NCBI GenBank assembly: GCA_963575745.1
Contig: CAUYUJ010003447.1
Span: 27,501-91,500, forward strand
Length of the DNA stretch: 64,000 bases
Direction of reading: 5' to 3'
Source: Prorocentrum cordatum
Taxonomy: Eukaryota; Sar; Dinophyceae; Prorocentrales; Prorocentraceae
Shown here: positions 23,936 through 34,590 of the stretch, in pieces
Position numbering within the stretch: position 1 is the first letter of the stretch
How the letters are laid out: every line of letters begins with the position of its first letter
Notes under the pieces: generated by a model
The model's input: only the letters and a program-made list of their open reading frames with translations
Database searches by the model: none
Told to the model about the DNA's origin: nothing
Made by a program: the position numbers and the translations under genes

Positions 23936-24177
23936 GCCTTCCTCCCCCTCCTCTCTTTGACTGGTATGTCTTACCATCAGCGTTATGCGTTCCATTTTCC
24001 GTCAGCTCTCGTGGGCAGGGCTTCTGCGTGGGTTGGCGCGGATTTCAGACACGTAAACATGTGGCGCCCAAGTCACGACCATGCAACTCTGTATGATTCG
24101 AGATACGGCGCGGTGACGTTGCAAAAACGAACCGGCTTCGGGGGTGTGCGAACTGATGAATGTGGTGCATTTTGAAC

Positions 24178-24459
24178 CCTTCGCGGCCTGTCGAAACCAC
24201 GAGTTTTCAATCCTTTGGTGATCAACTTGTTGGTGACCCCACCAGCGCCGCAGAACAATTCGAAACAATCTAGGTAGCGAACCAAGGTAACTGGCATATC
24301 CCCCGTGATCCATCGAGCAACCTCACCCGATGCTGCTTCCATCAGGATATCAGAATTATCGTATGCAAGAACGTGATCGTTTGCGTCCGGCCATCCCTGT
24401 CTCACTCTAGCTGCTAGCCAGTCTGGCACGCCGTGGCCCAAACCCAGAACCTCGGCCAT
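24178..24459 (-). CDS. SAM-methyltransferase-like protein, exon 1 (start)
   Basis: First exon of a four-exon model (24178-24459, 22794-22990, 22289-22382, 18752-19111; 933 nt, 310 aa, all phases consistent). ATG at 24459 follows an in-frame stop ~55 nt upstream. The key motif FELFCGAGG at residues 66-74 fits the SAM-binding motif I of Rossmann methyltransferases (compare FxGxGG of C5-DNA methyltransferases). Exons 2 and 3 add EPECS and LENPS. Proteins with this motif order form a large family in dinoflagellate genomes; substrate and activity are unknown, and it may be an inactive relative. The first ~50 nt overlap the end of the transposase frame on the same strand. Nuclear location is inferred only. 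Confidence 0.65.
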
Positions 24460-24644
24460 GCTTCTTGATGGGGGACGCGTAAATATATTTAGAATGGCCA
24501 AGACTGCCTAGAACTCTGATGTGGTGGTGCAGCGTCCGAGAGAAAGTCAACCTGTGGCACCGCTGAGCCAGATTGCGGACGGTGAGGTTCAGAGACTCAT
24601 CAGTAAAGGTAGAATACAAACGCGGCGGGCCGAACTCGCTGATC
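24407..24644 (-). CDS. CMC/Plavaka-like transposase, exon 2 (C-terminal)
   Basis: Begins with G after acceptor CTAAG and restores the codon left open by exon 1, giving LTHR joined to ISEFGPPRLYSTFTDESLNL. FGPPRLYSTFTDESLN matches the conserved FGNPKLYSTF.DESLN block near the end of these transposase-like proteins, where the acidic pair could supply the last catalytic residue (inference). The frame stays open to a stop at 24407, but the last ~20 codons overlap exon 1 of the methyltransferase-like gene in another frame, so the true end may be earlier or may splice into that gene. Confidence 0.65.
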
Positions 24645-25146
24645 CTTAGGAGAGCGATCGACGTTCCGATGATCAGCTGCTCGCGCGAGTGCCCCGATCC
24701 ACTGCGCCCGCCCACTACCCCGCCCGCGCGCAACCCCCAAAATCCCCCAGGTAGTCCAGGCGGGCGTTTGGCTAGACGAGTGGATCGGGGGGTGGCGTGG
24801 GCAACCGATCGTCGCTATCCTTTTTGTCCCTTCGAACGCAGTTATTTTGTTATTTGCGAAATTGTTTCTCTCACTCTCTGAGTATATACATTTTACAGGT
24901 CTATAGATATTGTTTGTTTCTCGCTCTCCCTCTCTCTCTCACACGCTGGATATATATATATATATACAAGTACATGTATCGCTATCACACTCACTCCGAG
25001 ACGGGGGGGCGCACCCAAGACAGACGCCCAGAGACGAGGTGGAGGGCTAGGAGGGGCCCATAAATAATTCAGATGTTTGGGCGCTTTGAAAATTGGCGTT
25101 TGTGAGGGCGACCCCCCCGTCCCCGAAAACACAAGATGGATGGGTC
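24645..25146 (-). other. intron of the transposase-like gene (502 nt, GA-AG)
   Basis: Exon 1 ends CACAG, followed by GACCC; the intron ends CTAAG before GATCAG. The AG|GA string at both borders is typical of dinoflagellate introns. A TA microsatellite lies at 24950-24967. Confidence 0.65.
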
Positions 25147-27003
25147 CTGTGGGTCAAGTGACAGAATAAGTGCCACTTGGGGGTCAGTCTCACAAGCGCA
25201 ACCTGCGCGTGGTACATAACCCGCGATGCGGCCTCCAATGCAGATGTGTAGTCGGCATGGCTAGGCTGCGCACCCATATCTTTCGTCACACGGGTCCATT
25301 CCAGCAAAGCGCCAACAGACATCATGAGGGACCCCCCGTGCGGCACGCGATCAACATATCTCCCCAGCAGGTCTTTGCAAAAAACGATCAACATCGACAT
25401 CTCTGCTCCTTTAATTTTCATCGGGCATCCTGGGAAGGGGGCCCCTCTTGCCCGCTTGACTTTGCACCTCGCGCCGATCATGCCTGGCGTGAGCCTCCCC
25501 AGCCTCTGCTCATGTGGGATGTGATGTTCCTGGAACCATGCATGCATATCTGCTTCGACGCACTTTACTCTCTGCTGTACTGAACGCTTGAAATACACGT
25601 TTGCGAGTATGATCCTCCACAGTATTACTGATCCCAGTCGTTGCGTCACGCCTAAATGAACTGTGTGGAGCACGTCTAGCGCCAGCGTAGATGCAGGGCT
25701 CGACTTCAAATCGTCAGAGAATACGGGGCTGCGGTGGGTCACTGGGTCAATCGAAACACCTGCGCCGTCCCGCCTCACCCGCCAAAACACGCAGTCAAAC
25801 GGTACTGGCTTGGTCCAGACTTCCCTGATGTCTAGAAGCGACGGCGAGGGAAGTAACGTATCTCCCATCTGAAGTGGCACCCCGTCGATTTCATGTGTCA
25901 CAACAAGCCCCCCCATCTGTTTTGCGGCTGGTTCCACGAAAGTTAACATGCTTAATATCTGATTTCGTTTGATATCTGAATCAATGCTGATAATACGTTC
26001 ACACGCGTCACGTGCATCGTGGTACGATTGCGGGGTGCGAGGTGGGAAAACCATCCCGTCGGGGCATACAAATCCAGGATAGCAAACATTGATGGAATCC
26101 AAGGGCGACGTGCAGCACGGACAAGGGTTATACAGGCTCGACCAAGATGACAGACCGAACGAACGCGAGAATTCCGCCCAGTCCCCTTTGACGTACATTA
26201 ACACCGCCCTACACCCAAGATCTTTCCCCGCAGCACCAGCGACGGCCCACGGAGTCCCATCGTATTGCACATCTGGGGCACACCCTCTGACCAGCGCTTT
26301 GAGCTGCCACCAGACAACATGCATGAATGCATATAGTGCACAGTGCCCTGCACACCCGCAGTCGCATTTGTCAAGTGTGCGCAGAAAGCCAATGTAATGT
26401 CGACGCTTCGTTAGCAAGTTAACCACGCTCACATTCAAGACGCTGTCCGTACGCCCAGCATGAAGTGGTGAGTACCGAACTGAATCGGCGTACAATGGGG
26501 AGGGGCCAATCCCCTGTCTGGTGTAGACATTCGTGTACATGTTCATGGTTCTGGTATGCGCGAGTCATCATGACTGAGTCTGCATCGTATGTACCATGTT
26601 GTAGTATAGTTTTGCACTCGGTATCGGTTCGCACCTCTTCGGACAACGATTCATACACAAGCTGGATGTCCGTGTGTGCTGTAGTTAAGTGGGCGCGCCC
26701 ACGGACAGCCATCGGGATACGCACTTTCATCATCGGCCCTATCGGTGGCAGTCTGCGATCCACATGGTCTTTGTATCTACCAGACGGCTTCCCAGGAGAC
26801 ATCCCCCACCACTTCCAATGTGCACCGCCAACCCCTGCAATGTCGCAGTAGTGGCACCCGATGGCAAAGTCTTTAGCCGTCATATGCCTCCCAGACACAT
26901 AGATCCCTAACAGGTGGTCGAACAGCGCAGCCCCTGCGGTGCGCATCTCAACATCACGCCTAGAAGAACGCCATGATCGCTTGAACTGGTTTTTGGGCGG
27001 CAT
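25147..27003 (-). pseudogene. CMC/Plavaka-like transposase, exon 1 (one frameshift)
   Basis: Starts at ATG 27003 (MPPKNQFKRSWRSSRRDVEM). Blocks in order: a cysteine/histidine N-terminal part, GCHYCDIAGVGGAHWKWWGM; TGDWPLP, then after a frame change LYADSVRYSPLHAGRTDSVL; a CDCGCAGHC cluster; LGCRAVLMYVKGDWAEFSRS; a YNPCPCC zinc-like turn; LALDVLHTVHLGVTQRLGSV; and PKWHLFCHLTH. KGDW and the D-LH-(x)-LGV block match the core of CMC-superfamily (CACTA, Plavaka) DDE transposases. The reading frame shifts once near 26497-26505, in a GGGGAGGGG stretch: either a one-base insertion, a sequencing error, or a decayed gene. Otherwise ~620 codons are open, close to a full-length protein. It cuts and joins DNA in active relatives; this copy's activity is unknown. 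Confidence 0.7.
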
Positions 27004-27422
27004 GTGTCGGCAGGTTCCGAAAAACGGTGCTGTGTGGTATCCTTTGTGCCAGGGCTGCGGGTTGCACATCGACGCCCCTGTGCCCCTCCCCAGATGCATT
27101 GCACATCTCACTCCCGCTGCATGGCGGGGAAAAAGCTAGCGACGCGGCGATGCAATGCACAGCTTCTTCAAACCAGCGCCCGTTCTGCCATGCCGTGACG
27201 CTGCTGATGCGGCCTGCTCCGTAACATTCGTGCACAGTGCGTGCGACCCCCCTGGCTCTCGAATGTTGCGCGTGCAGTCGTGCGCGCCGTCGATGATGCG
27301 CGCGCGTGCGATCGGTGTTCGACGCTACCAGTGATGCGAGCACGTGCACGCGATGGGCTACGTGGTGATACGTGCGCGCACAAGCCCTCGCACGCCGTCA
27401 AACAATGCACGCGTGATGTGCA
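27004..27422. other. 5' flank of the transposase-like gene
   Basis: Rich in GTGCGCGC/CGTGCACG words. No exon or terminal inverted repeat could be fixed here. Confidence 0.4.
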
Positions 27423-27894
27423 CGCCCCCCTTCGCCCGAACATCACAGCGTCACGGAGGCGTCGCAACCGAACGAAAAAAACTGCTGGCTGACAGCACGC
27501 GCGCACGTTGCGCTCGGTGGCCTCGGTGCGAGACAACGCCTGGCGATTAGCAGTGCGCCTTGCGCGCCCACTCGCCAGCTGAGAACGCTGAGGCCATGCC
27601 AGCATAACCCCAGAGCCTGGGACTAGGCACACAGCGCGCTCATGAATCTGCGCATGATGGCGCGGCAACCCCCAACTGCCAGATTCTCGGACATCCCCCC
27701 CTCTACCGCTGGCATCCGCCCTACACCCGCACATTCCAGATGCCAAATCCGCAGAAAACTAGCCGAAACCATAGATTCGCACCCCCCCTGCCCACACGGG
27801 CAATGGTTTTTACACGGCGACGGGGCTAAAATTACGGTTCGGCCACCAGCGAGGGCTCGAACGCCGCCACAATTGGGTTCGGACGGGGGGGGGG

Positions 27895-28065
27895 GCGTTT
27901 TTGGACGGTACTTGGACGGTACTTGGTCGGTACTTGGTCGGTGCGGTGGTGGCATGACCATGGGTTTTACATGTGTTTTTACATGGTTTTCGCCTTTTTG
28001 GACGGTACTTGGCCGGTAGCCGTTTTGGACGGTACTTGGACGGTACTTGGTCGGCGTTCTGGCGT
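27895..28065. repeat. GGACGGTACTT minisatellite, copy A
   Basis: TTTTGGACGGTACTTGGACG and TACTTGGTCGG units, in the intron between exons f and g. Counterpart at 37510-37665 with different unit counts. Confidence 0.8.
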
Positions 28066-28189
28066 CATTTTTACTAGATTTTACGTTTCGGGGGGGTTTT
28101 CTGGCAGTTTCATGGATTTTGCGGTTCGGTGAGGGTCGGTTGGGGCGTTGCCTGCGCCAGCCGCAAAAACTGCTTACTACAACCTAGGC

Positions 28190-28330
28190 TCAAGCTGCAG
28201 GGGCCTTCCTCTTCTTCGTCTCCTTCGGGGCACGGGCAGCCTTCTGGCGGTAGATCGACGCGACTTCTGCCATGGCCCTCTCCACCGTCGGGGTGACGTC
28301 CTCGCGCGCCCCCCATCGCTCCCAATCATC
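28190..28330 (-). CDS. unknown gene Y, terminal exon g, copy A
   Basis: Same coding content as 37807-37947: acceptor GTTAG then GATGATTGGGAGCG, open for 46 codons to TGA, ending RQKAARAPKETKKRKAPAA. The basic C-terminus suggests a nuclear protein (inference). No damage is visible in this exon. Confidence 0.5.
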   Translation of the reverse strand, partial: DDWERWGAREDVTPTVERAMAEVASIYRQKAARAPKETKKRKAPAA

Positions 28331-28649
28331 CTAACCATGCGTACACTGCGGTGTAGGTAGCTCTGAGAGGCGATTCTGCGCGTGAATCCCACCAACCCTC
28401 TGCGCGTATGTGATTTAGGCAGTCTCATCTTCCACCCCCCATGTTTACCCTTCGGTGAGGGGCGTGCCCCCCCACCCCACCCCCGCCCCAGGACCTGGGC
28501 GGGGGGGGGGGTCCGCGAGTCGCTGGAGTGCCCAAAACGGCTTCGGCGAGGAAGCCAACATCATGTGTTTTATTGTTGGCCCCATGTTTGGCGTCGGGAG
28601 GGAGGGGGGGGGGGCGCTATGTAATGCACCCGCTTATTGATCGATCTCA

Positions 28650-28880
28650 TCCGAGATGGCCCACAGAAGCGCACAGGAGGCACCGAGAGGTCCCAAGATT
28701 GCCCCACGAGGCACCCAGGAGGCCCTCAGGAGGCCCCCAAGAGGACCCCAAGCGCCCCCACCCCCACCCCCCCCCGATGCACCCAGAACGCCGAAGAGCC
28801 CACAACGACCGCCAAGAGACCCCCAATACGCCCCAAGGCGCCCCCAAGATACCTCACGAGGCTCCGAGAAGCATCCAAGA
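28650..28880 (-). repeat. CTTGGGGCC-type minisatellite, copy A
   Basis: Plus strand CAAGAGGACCCCAAGCGCCC and similar; minus-strand G runs; lies in the exon f-g intron. A second block with the same unit is at 29750-30370. Confidence 0.7.
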
Positions 28881-29389
28881 GACATCTAGCCATTTTGCTT
28901 GCTCTCGTCCTCCTCCTCCTCATCCTCCTTCCTCCTCCCATCCCTTACCATCCTCCTCGCCCCCCACGTCCTCCTCCTCATCACATTCATCATCCTTCCC
29001 CATGCTCCCTCATCCATCCATCCGGCCATCTAATAGTATCATTCGCCCCCTCTCTCCGCCGCGCGGTCCAGCCGTCCCCTTCTTTGCTCCAGCACGTTTC
29101 TGATCGCCTCTCAACTCGCATGGGCGTCGTTTCTGGGTGGGCTGGCGGGGATGCGCGAAGCGTCTAGGATTTCCTGGGGGGGGGGGGGGGTCGGGGCGCG
29201 GCACTGGCCCGCCACGAGAAAATGTTGGGCGACCATGGTGCGCGGGTTCTTGAGAGGGTCGGATGGAGTTCGGGGAACCGAGAGCGGCGGGCCACGTGAT
29301 AATGGTGAGCCGCACGAGCGAATGGTCGGGGGGGAGGGCTGATAGTGGACGAGGCGACCTGGGGAGGCAAGCAAGAGGCGCCCCCGATC

Positions 29390-29509
29390 CTGGTTCAGCT
29401 TTTTGATGAGCACCTCGAACTCGGCGTCGGTCATCCGCTTCTTGACCTCATTGAGGTTCTTCGTGGTCATGCACTCCCTGTTGATGGAGACTTTGAGCTC
29501 CAACTCCAC
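29390..29509 (-). CDS. unknown gene Y, exon f, copy A
   Basis: Identical reading to 39236-39355: after acceptor GGGAG it encodes VELELKVSINRECMTTKNLN and EVKKRMTDAEFEVLIKKLNQ, then a GA donor. 40 codons, phase 0 on both sides, compatible with exon g. The charged, helical composition gives no family. Confidence 0.5.
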
Positions 29510-30379
29510 CTCCCCTCTATGCGATGCCCAAACCCGTTCTGCCTGACCCCGTCACTCACCCTCTGTCCACAGCCATGGGGGCGCGCGACCGCAGATATCC
29601 CGCCAGCCTCATGCGCGACAGGCGGTCCAACGAACCAGCGTCCCCCCTTCCAAGAAAACCCCTCATCCCCTTTGGGGGGACGTTTGCACCCCCGCCCCCG
29701 TTGCCCGCCCAAAGACCTGGGCGGGGAGGGTCGCGAGCGGCCAGGGCGTGCGAGATGGCTCAAGACGGTTCCACGAGGGCCTGGAAGAGCCCAATTTGGC
29801 TTCCAAGATCGCTCAAAAAGCCAACATGGCGCCAAGAGGCACCATGAAGGCCACGCGACGGATCCAACCGTGTTTGGAGACCCCGCAGGATTTGTCCGAG
29901 TAGCCAGCATCATTCGAAAACCATAGGGGGGAACAACGATGTTGGCGTCGCCTCCTTCTCGCCTCCGATGCGAGTTTGAAGCTTCAAGGCAGCCTCAAGA
30001 TGGCTCAAGAGAGCGCGAAGAGGGGCCCGTGAGCCCCCGCGACGGTCCCGCGGGCGCACAAGACCCCCACGAGAGACTATTCAGATGACCCCAGCAGGGC
30101 GGCGAACATGTGGCACCCCCTCCGTGGATCGACGGCATCCAAGATGGCCCCAGGAGACGCCCCAGAGTTCCGAAGAGAACGCCGAGAGAGCACCGCGGGA
30201 ATCCCACGACGGGCGAGGGCCCGCATGCGCAAACAAAAAGCCCCATGCGAATTCGCGCGCCACCCAACGAGCCTCAAAGGGGCACTCGTATACCCCCCAC
30301 AGAGCCCCGAGAGGACCCCGCGACGCCCCCGAAAGGTCCAACCGTCCCAAGAAGACCTTCGATGCTCAACGATAAGCCC

Positions 30380-31062
30380 CCCGACGTGACTCAACGCCAT
30401 TCCCCTTCCTCTCGTTGACTGCGCTGGTTCACTATATGCGTATATGCGTTTCATTTCCCGTCAGCTCTCGTGGGCGGGGCTTCTGGATGGGTTGGTTGGG
30501 ATTCGCGCGAACAACCATTGGCCTGACCAGTGGGGCCCCGACGAGGAGGGTGACCACGGGGGGCAGGGGGTCACAGTTCGATCAGCGTGATCTTGAGAAC
30601 GGCGGAATGGCGATATAAGGGGATGGCGGGGGCAATGCAGGGACGAGCGGGTGTAAGGGGGAATGGTAGATGAACAAGGGAAGGGGGGTGCGCCGTGTCA
30701 CAACCGCATGACTCGCCTTTCCCTTTTCCTCGTCGCTACTCGTCATGCTCCCGCCCGCCTCTCCACCAATTGTCCTCGCCCCCTCGCATGTTGCCGTCTC
30801 GCCGCGTGCTTCCTCCGCCTCGTCAGACGGCCCTCAGGGTGTCTCCGAAAAATGAAGACAGCTGGCGTTGGTGCAAGTGTGAATGGGCCATGGAGTGGAG
30901 GAGGGAACTATGACCTAACCCCGGAGTTCAGGATGGGAACGCGCGAATGTTGCCGATGGGGCGGTGAGCCCCAGAGACGACGCGACTGGAAGGGGGGGCG
31001 GGGGGGAAGAGGGAAGGTGGAGCGACATGTGGATTCCAACAATGGGCAAACGTGACCGACTG
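30380..31062. other. intergenic or intronic stretch, copy A
   Basis: Unique sequence between exon f and the end of exon e. Small frames are present, none supported. The counterpart in copy B is 40220-40905. Confidence 0.4.
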
Positions 31063-32499
31063 TCACGACTTCTTGGTCAAGGTGCGCCCCAGCTTGCACC
31101 AGAGTGTCGCACTGCACTGCGCAGTGGCTAGTTTGACTGAGCGGCCCGTCTCTTGCGGCGCCCGCGCACTAGTGCCTGAAGCTCGACATGGCGCCGAAGA
31201 GCCCACCACCAGACCCGAAGATCTCCATCTCAACATCGCCTGGGCCAGCGTCGGCGGCGCCGCGGGGCAGGTCGCCCGCGGCGGCCCTGGTGCCCAGCGG
31301 GCCAGTGGCGTGAGTCCAAGGGATTGCCAGGCAGGCGGCGGGGGGCGGTGCGGCGGCGTATTTAATTCCCAACAATTCACGCCCGTCGGTGCATCGGCCG
31401 ATGGCGCAGCCTTGGGCGACTCAGCTCTGCCGTGCACGTCAGGTGATTTGGCGCTGATCCGCCGCCTACGCGACGGGCGCGGGCTACCGAAATCTGCGCG
31501 TGCCCCATGGGATGCCGCCTCCTCTCCAGCAATGTCCCTGGGCGGAACTGGCGCGCGCTTCGGCGCCGTCTTTGTGCAGCGGGGGCTTGATGCTGCAGGT
31601 CGCTTCAGCATGCCAGCCTTGACATCGGCGATGGTGGTCGAGTCTAATTTGTGACGCTTGCCACCCCTGCTGCCCGTGCCGGCCTCGTCGCCCTTGCCGC
31701 CCCTGCCGTCCGCGTGGTCGCTCTTCTCATCGTTGGACATCCCCGCCGACTCGTCAGCCTGCTCGGATGCATCTTCTTGGTCGTCGTCCTGTGAGCCTTC
31801 CACATCGGCAAGTTCGTCGGCATCTTCGTCGCCGTCGAAATCATCAGGGCCCTGATCAACGACCTGCTTGGGCTTCTTGGCGGCGCTGCTCGTCTTCTTT
31901 GCCGCGGCCGCTGCTGGTCGTCTCATGGGGCAGGCGTTCGCCGTGTCGGTCTCCTTCTGCTCATCCGTGAATTTCTTGATGAATGCGCGCTTGATCACCT
32001 CGATCTCCTCCTTGGTGGTCTTCCCAGCCGCCAGCAGTCTTGCCTGCTTCTCCAGCATCTCCTCATGCCCAACCATGCCCGCGTGGGGCACGAAGTTGAC
32101 GATCATGCGTTTCTTGCCCTGCTTCGGAAACTCCTTGCCCTGCTTCGGAAACTCCCAGATCCCCATCTCGGGGCTGCCATTCCTCGTCCACTTGCTCAGC
32201 TGGAACTTGGACGTGCCACTGACCAGCTCGACGATAATGTTGCTACCTTTCTGGCACTTGCCACCATTGTCCAACTGCTTCCACTCCCTGATGGTCTTGT
32301 ACACAAGGCCCGCGATGACCGCGCTGGCGCCGCCCCTGAACTTGGCGATCACCTCGTCGTGGTCGGCGGCCAGGGGGTCGTCCTGGAGCGGCATGGCGTA
32401 CTCTGGCGCTGGGTTGGCAATGCTCTGGTCCAGGCGGTGCGCTCTCTTGGTGGCCATGTCAACAGAGTACGTGTACGTCGGCTCCTCTGGCGAGCGCAG
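31063..32499 (-). pseudogene. unknown gene X, exon e, copy A (frameshifted)
   Basis: Corresponds to 41016-42317 in copy B. The first ~1.1 kb reads the same protein, but after ...SADAPT the frame is lost. Copy A carries extra bases near 31357-31390 (TATTTAATTCCCAACAATTC within the difference) and further one-base changes around 31290-31350, so the downstream reading differs from copy B and ends ...KLGRTLTKKS at another stop. Read here as decay or a divergent allele. Confidence 0.6.
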
Positions 32500-32643
32500 C
32501 TGCATGGGCGATGCTGCGCGGACTGTGCGATGACCATGGCCGCGGGTTTCTCCCGTCTCCACGCCTTCTGGCCATATCCCGCCACCATGGGCATTGCGCC
32601 CGTCCGCGCCCTATCGCCCACGCAAATGGGCGGCTGGTGCGTC

Positions 32644-33060
32644 CTTCGCCGCGTCGAACTTCTTCATCTGCTCAACGAAGGGCTGCGCCCACGCGCAGGA
32701 GTCGGGATAGCGCCCCTCGCGCTTCATGTTCTTCAGCACCGCTTGTTGGACGTGCCTCAACATGGCGCGAAGCATCTTCGCCATGGACGTCGTCCAGTCC
32801 TTCTCCTCGTCACCGAGGGCCCACGCAGCACCGTTCTCCTCGAGGACCTTCTCGAAGAGTTGGATGGCCTTCGACTGCGATATGGCCATGTGAGGGTACA
32901 TGGCTCTGCGGACGTCCAAGAGCATGTCCTCCCACTCGCTCAACGCGTCAGGGTCGCAGTCGTCTGCGAGCCCATGCGGGTAGTCCAGCTCATCCGCCTC
33001 CTTGAAGTGATTGATCAGCGCGGCCTCCAGCTCATCGGACCCCTTGCACCGCGAGCGCTT
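32644..33060 (-). CDS. unknown gene X, exon d, copy A
   Basis: 139 codons matching 42462-42878, with a few replacements. The codon equivalent to the copy B start ATG (42887) is ACG here, so if exon d begins a separate gene in copy B, copy A has lost that start; if it is an internal exon, the ATG is not used. Either way the frame is intact. Confidence 0.5.
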
Positions 33061-33339
33061 CTGCGCCGTGCTCCGCGGGAGTGGCGAGCCGCAACCAGCC
33101 AAAATGGCTGCGCACGTGAGACGGGTGGAGCAGGGCAGGGGGGGGGGGGGGGGCGAGGGCCTCGGGGTTGGTAGTCGTCATGGTGCCACATAGTGCGCCG
33201 ATGGCGTTAACAATGCTGTTTCGACGGGGTCAGTCCATGCGCGGCGGCGGCGGTGGGCGGGGAGGGGGGAGGGGGGGCAGATTTCGCAGATAATTCGCGA
33301 TCGCGTTGCACCCCCGCCATTTTGAACGGCAGCACCGTC

Positions 33340-33430
33340 TTGGATTTGGACGGGGCTTGGACGCGTCCATGGTCGCGTCCATGGACGCGACCATGGACGC
33401 GACCATGGACGCGACCAAGCCCCGTCCAGC
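33340..33430. repeat. GGACGCGACCAT palindromic minisatellite, copy A
   Basis: GTCCATGGTCGCGTCCATGG and complements, bounded by an inverted pair GGACGGGGCTTGG / CCAAGCCCCGTCC. It lies in the interval between exons c and d. Counterpart at 43155-43245. Confidence 0.8.
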
Positions 33431-33745
33431 GTGCGCGTTCGGCGCGGCGCGCATCCAGCGCCGAGTCGAACGCGCGCCCATGCTCGAAGGGCGTGTGGGC
33501 TCCCTGGTGGGCGTCATATCTTCTTTGTGCGTCTTGGGGCCTCTTGGGGGGCTCTTGGGGACCTCTCGGAAACAGTATAGGCTGACTGTAGACCCTCTCG
33601 GGGCGCCGTTTGATGCCTGGATGGAAATGAACGGGAATGGTGAGGACATAGTTGGGGTTAGCCGATACTGCTCTGGGAATGGATGGGAGGCCGGATGGCA
33701 GGGGGCGAGGAGATGCGGGGCACGTGCGCAATCCCCCCAGGGCAC

Positions 33746-33856
33746 CTGCTTGATAGCATTGTCCAGCTCGCCCCTGGTCTCCTTCCCTGCTGCGAACTTC
33801 CACTCGTTCGTGCCCTCAGCTGCGTCCGCTTTGATCAGCGCCTCCAATGTGGACAC
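33746..33856 (-). CDS. unknown gene X, exon c, copy A
   Basis: 37 codons, VSTLEALIKADAAEGTNEWK to LDNAIKQ, acceptor GGGAG|GTG and donor CAG|GTG. Same as 43561-43671. Confidence 0.5.
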
Positions 33857-34078
33857 CTCCCCTTCCGCGCGACATGTTCGCTGTTATCGCATATCACTCT
33901 CCGTCTCGCCATCGCACGCCTATCGCTCCCGACTCCAAGCTCGACCACCACGCCCCATGAATATATGCCCCATCCCACCCTCTCAGCCCGCTTCCCGTCT
34001 CCCCGCCCTCGCCCATGCACTTCCTCATCATCGTATTCACGCCTCCTCGTCCCTCTCGTTCTGTATTATCGTTCATAC

Positions 34079-34106
34079 CTTTCTCTCTCTCTCTCTCTCT
34101 CTCTCT

Positions 34107-34159
<53 letters not shown>

Positions 34160-34213
34160 GTTCTCTCACTCTCTCTCTTGTTCGCCCTCTCTCTCTCGCT
34201 CTCTGTCTCTCTC

Positions 34214-34265
<52 letters not shown>

Positions 34266-34276
34266 TCTCTCTCTTA
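34079..34276. repeat. (TC)n microsatellite, copy A
   Basis: About 190 bp of TC with TTTCG and GC interruptions, in the intron between exons b and c. Longer than its counterpart at 43896-44075. Confidence 0.9.
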
Positions 34277-34590
34277 TAACTCCAGTCACGTTGCCATCCC
34301 GTCCTGCTCCTGCGTCTCACCCCGCCCGCTCTGACATGACGTATCGTCCACCTCTCATTTGTCCCCCCACCCCGCACTTCGCGTTGTTCTCATTCGTATC
34401 CTGATCCTCCTCCTCCTCCTCCACCTTTCCCTCATCCGCCTCATCGCTCCTCTCGGCCCAACTCCCCGTTGTCGTCGCTATCCTCATCGCATCGGCTGCG
34501 TCGGTTATCATCGCGCCGCTGGCGTCGTCGAACTCACCGTCGCCACTCGGCCCTGGCTCTCCCCCATCAAAGCGGCCCCCCCCCGTGGGC

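Larger units (their letters stand above)
22991..24177 (-). other. intron 1 of the methyltransferase-like gene (1.19 kb)
   Basis: Donor AGG|GT, acceptor TGAG|G. Contains palindromic GGACGCGTCC repeats (23045-23222) and a CTTGGGGCC-type minisatellite (23345-23935). A GC donor ten bases upstream, AG|GC at 24187, is an alternative that would need an additional small exon. Confidence 0.5.

Noticed and set aside
31686-33174. Plus-strand frames opposite exons d and e (also 41686-43007)
   Set aside because: Antisense shadows; exon borders and composition favour the minus strand.
34079-34276. Expressed serine/leucine-rich protein across the TC repeat
   Set aside because: TC dinucleotides read Ser-Leu in every frame. 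The stretch is in an intron and varies in length between copies.
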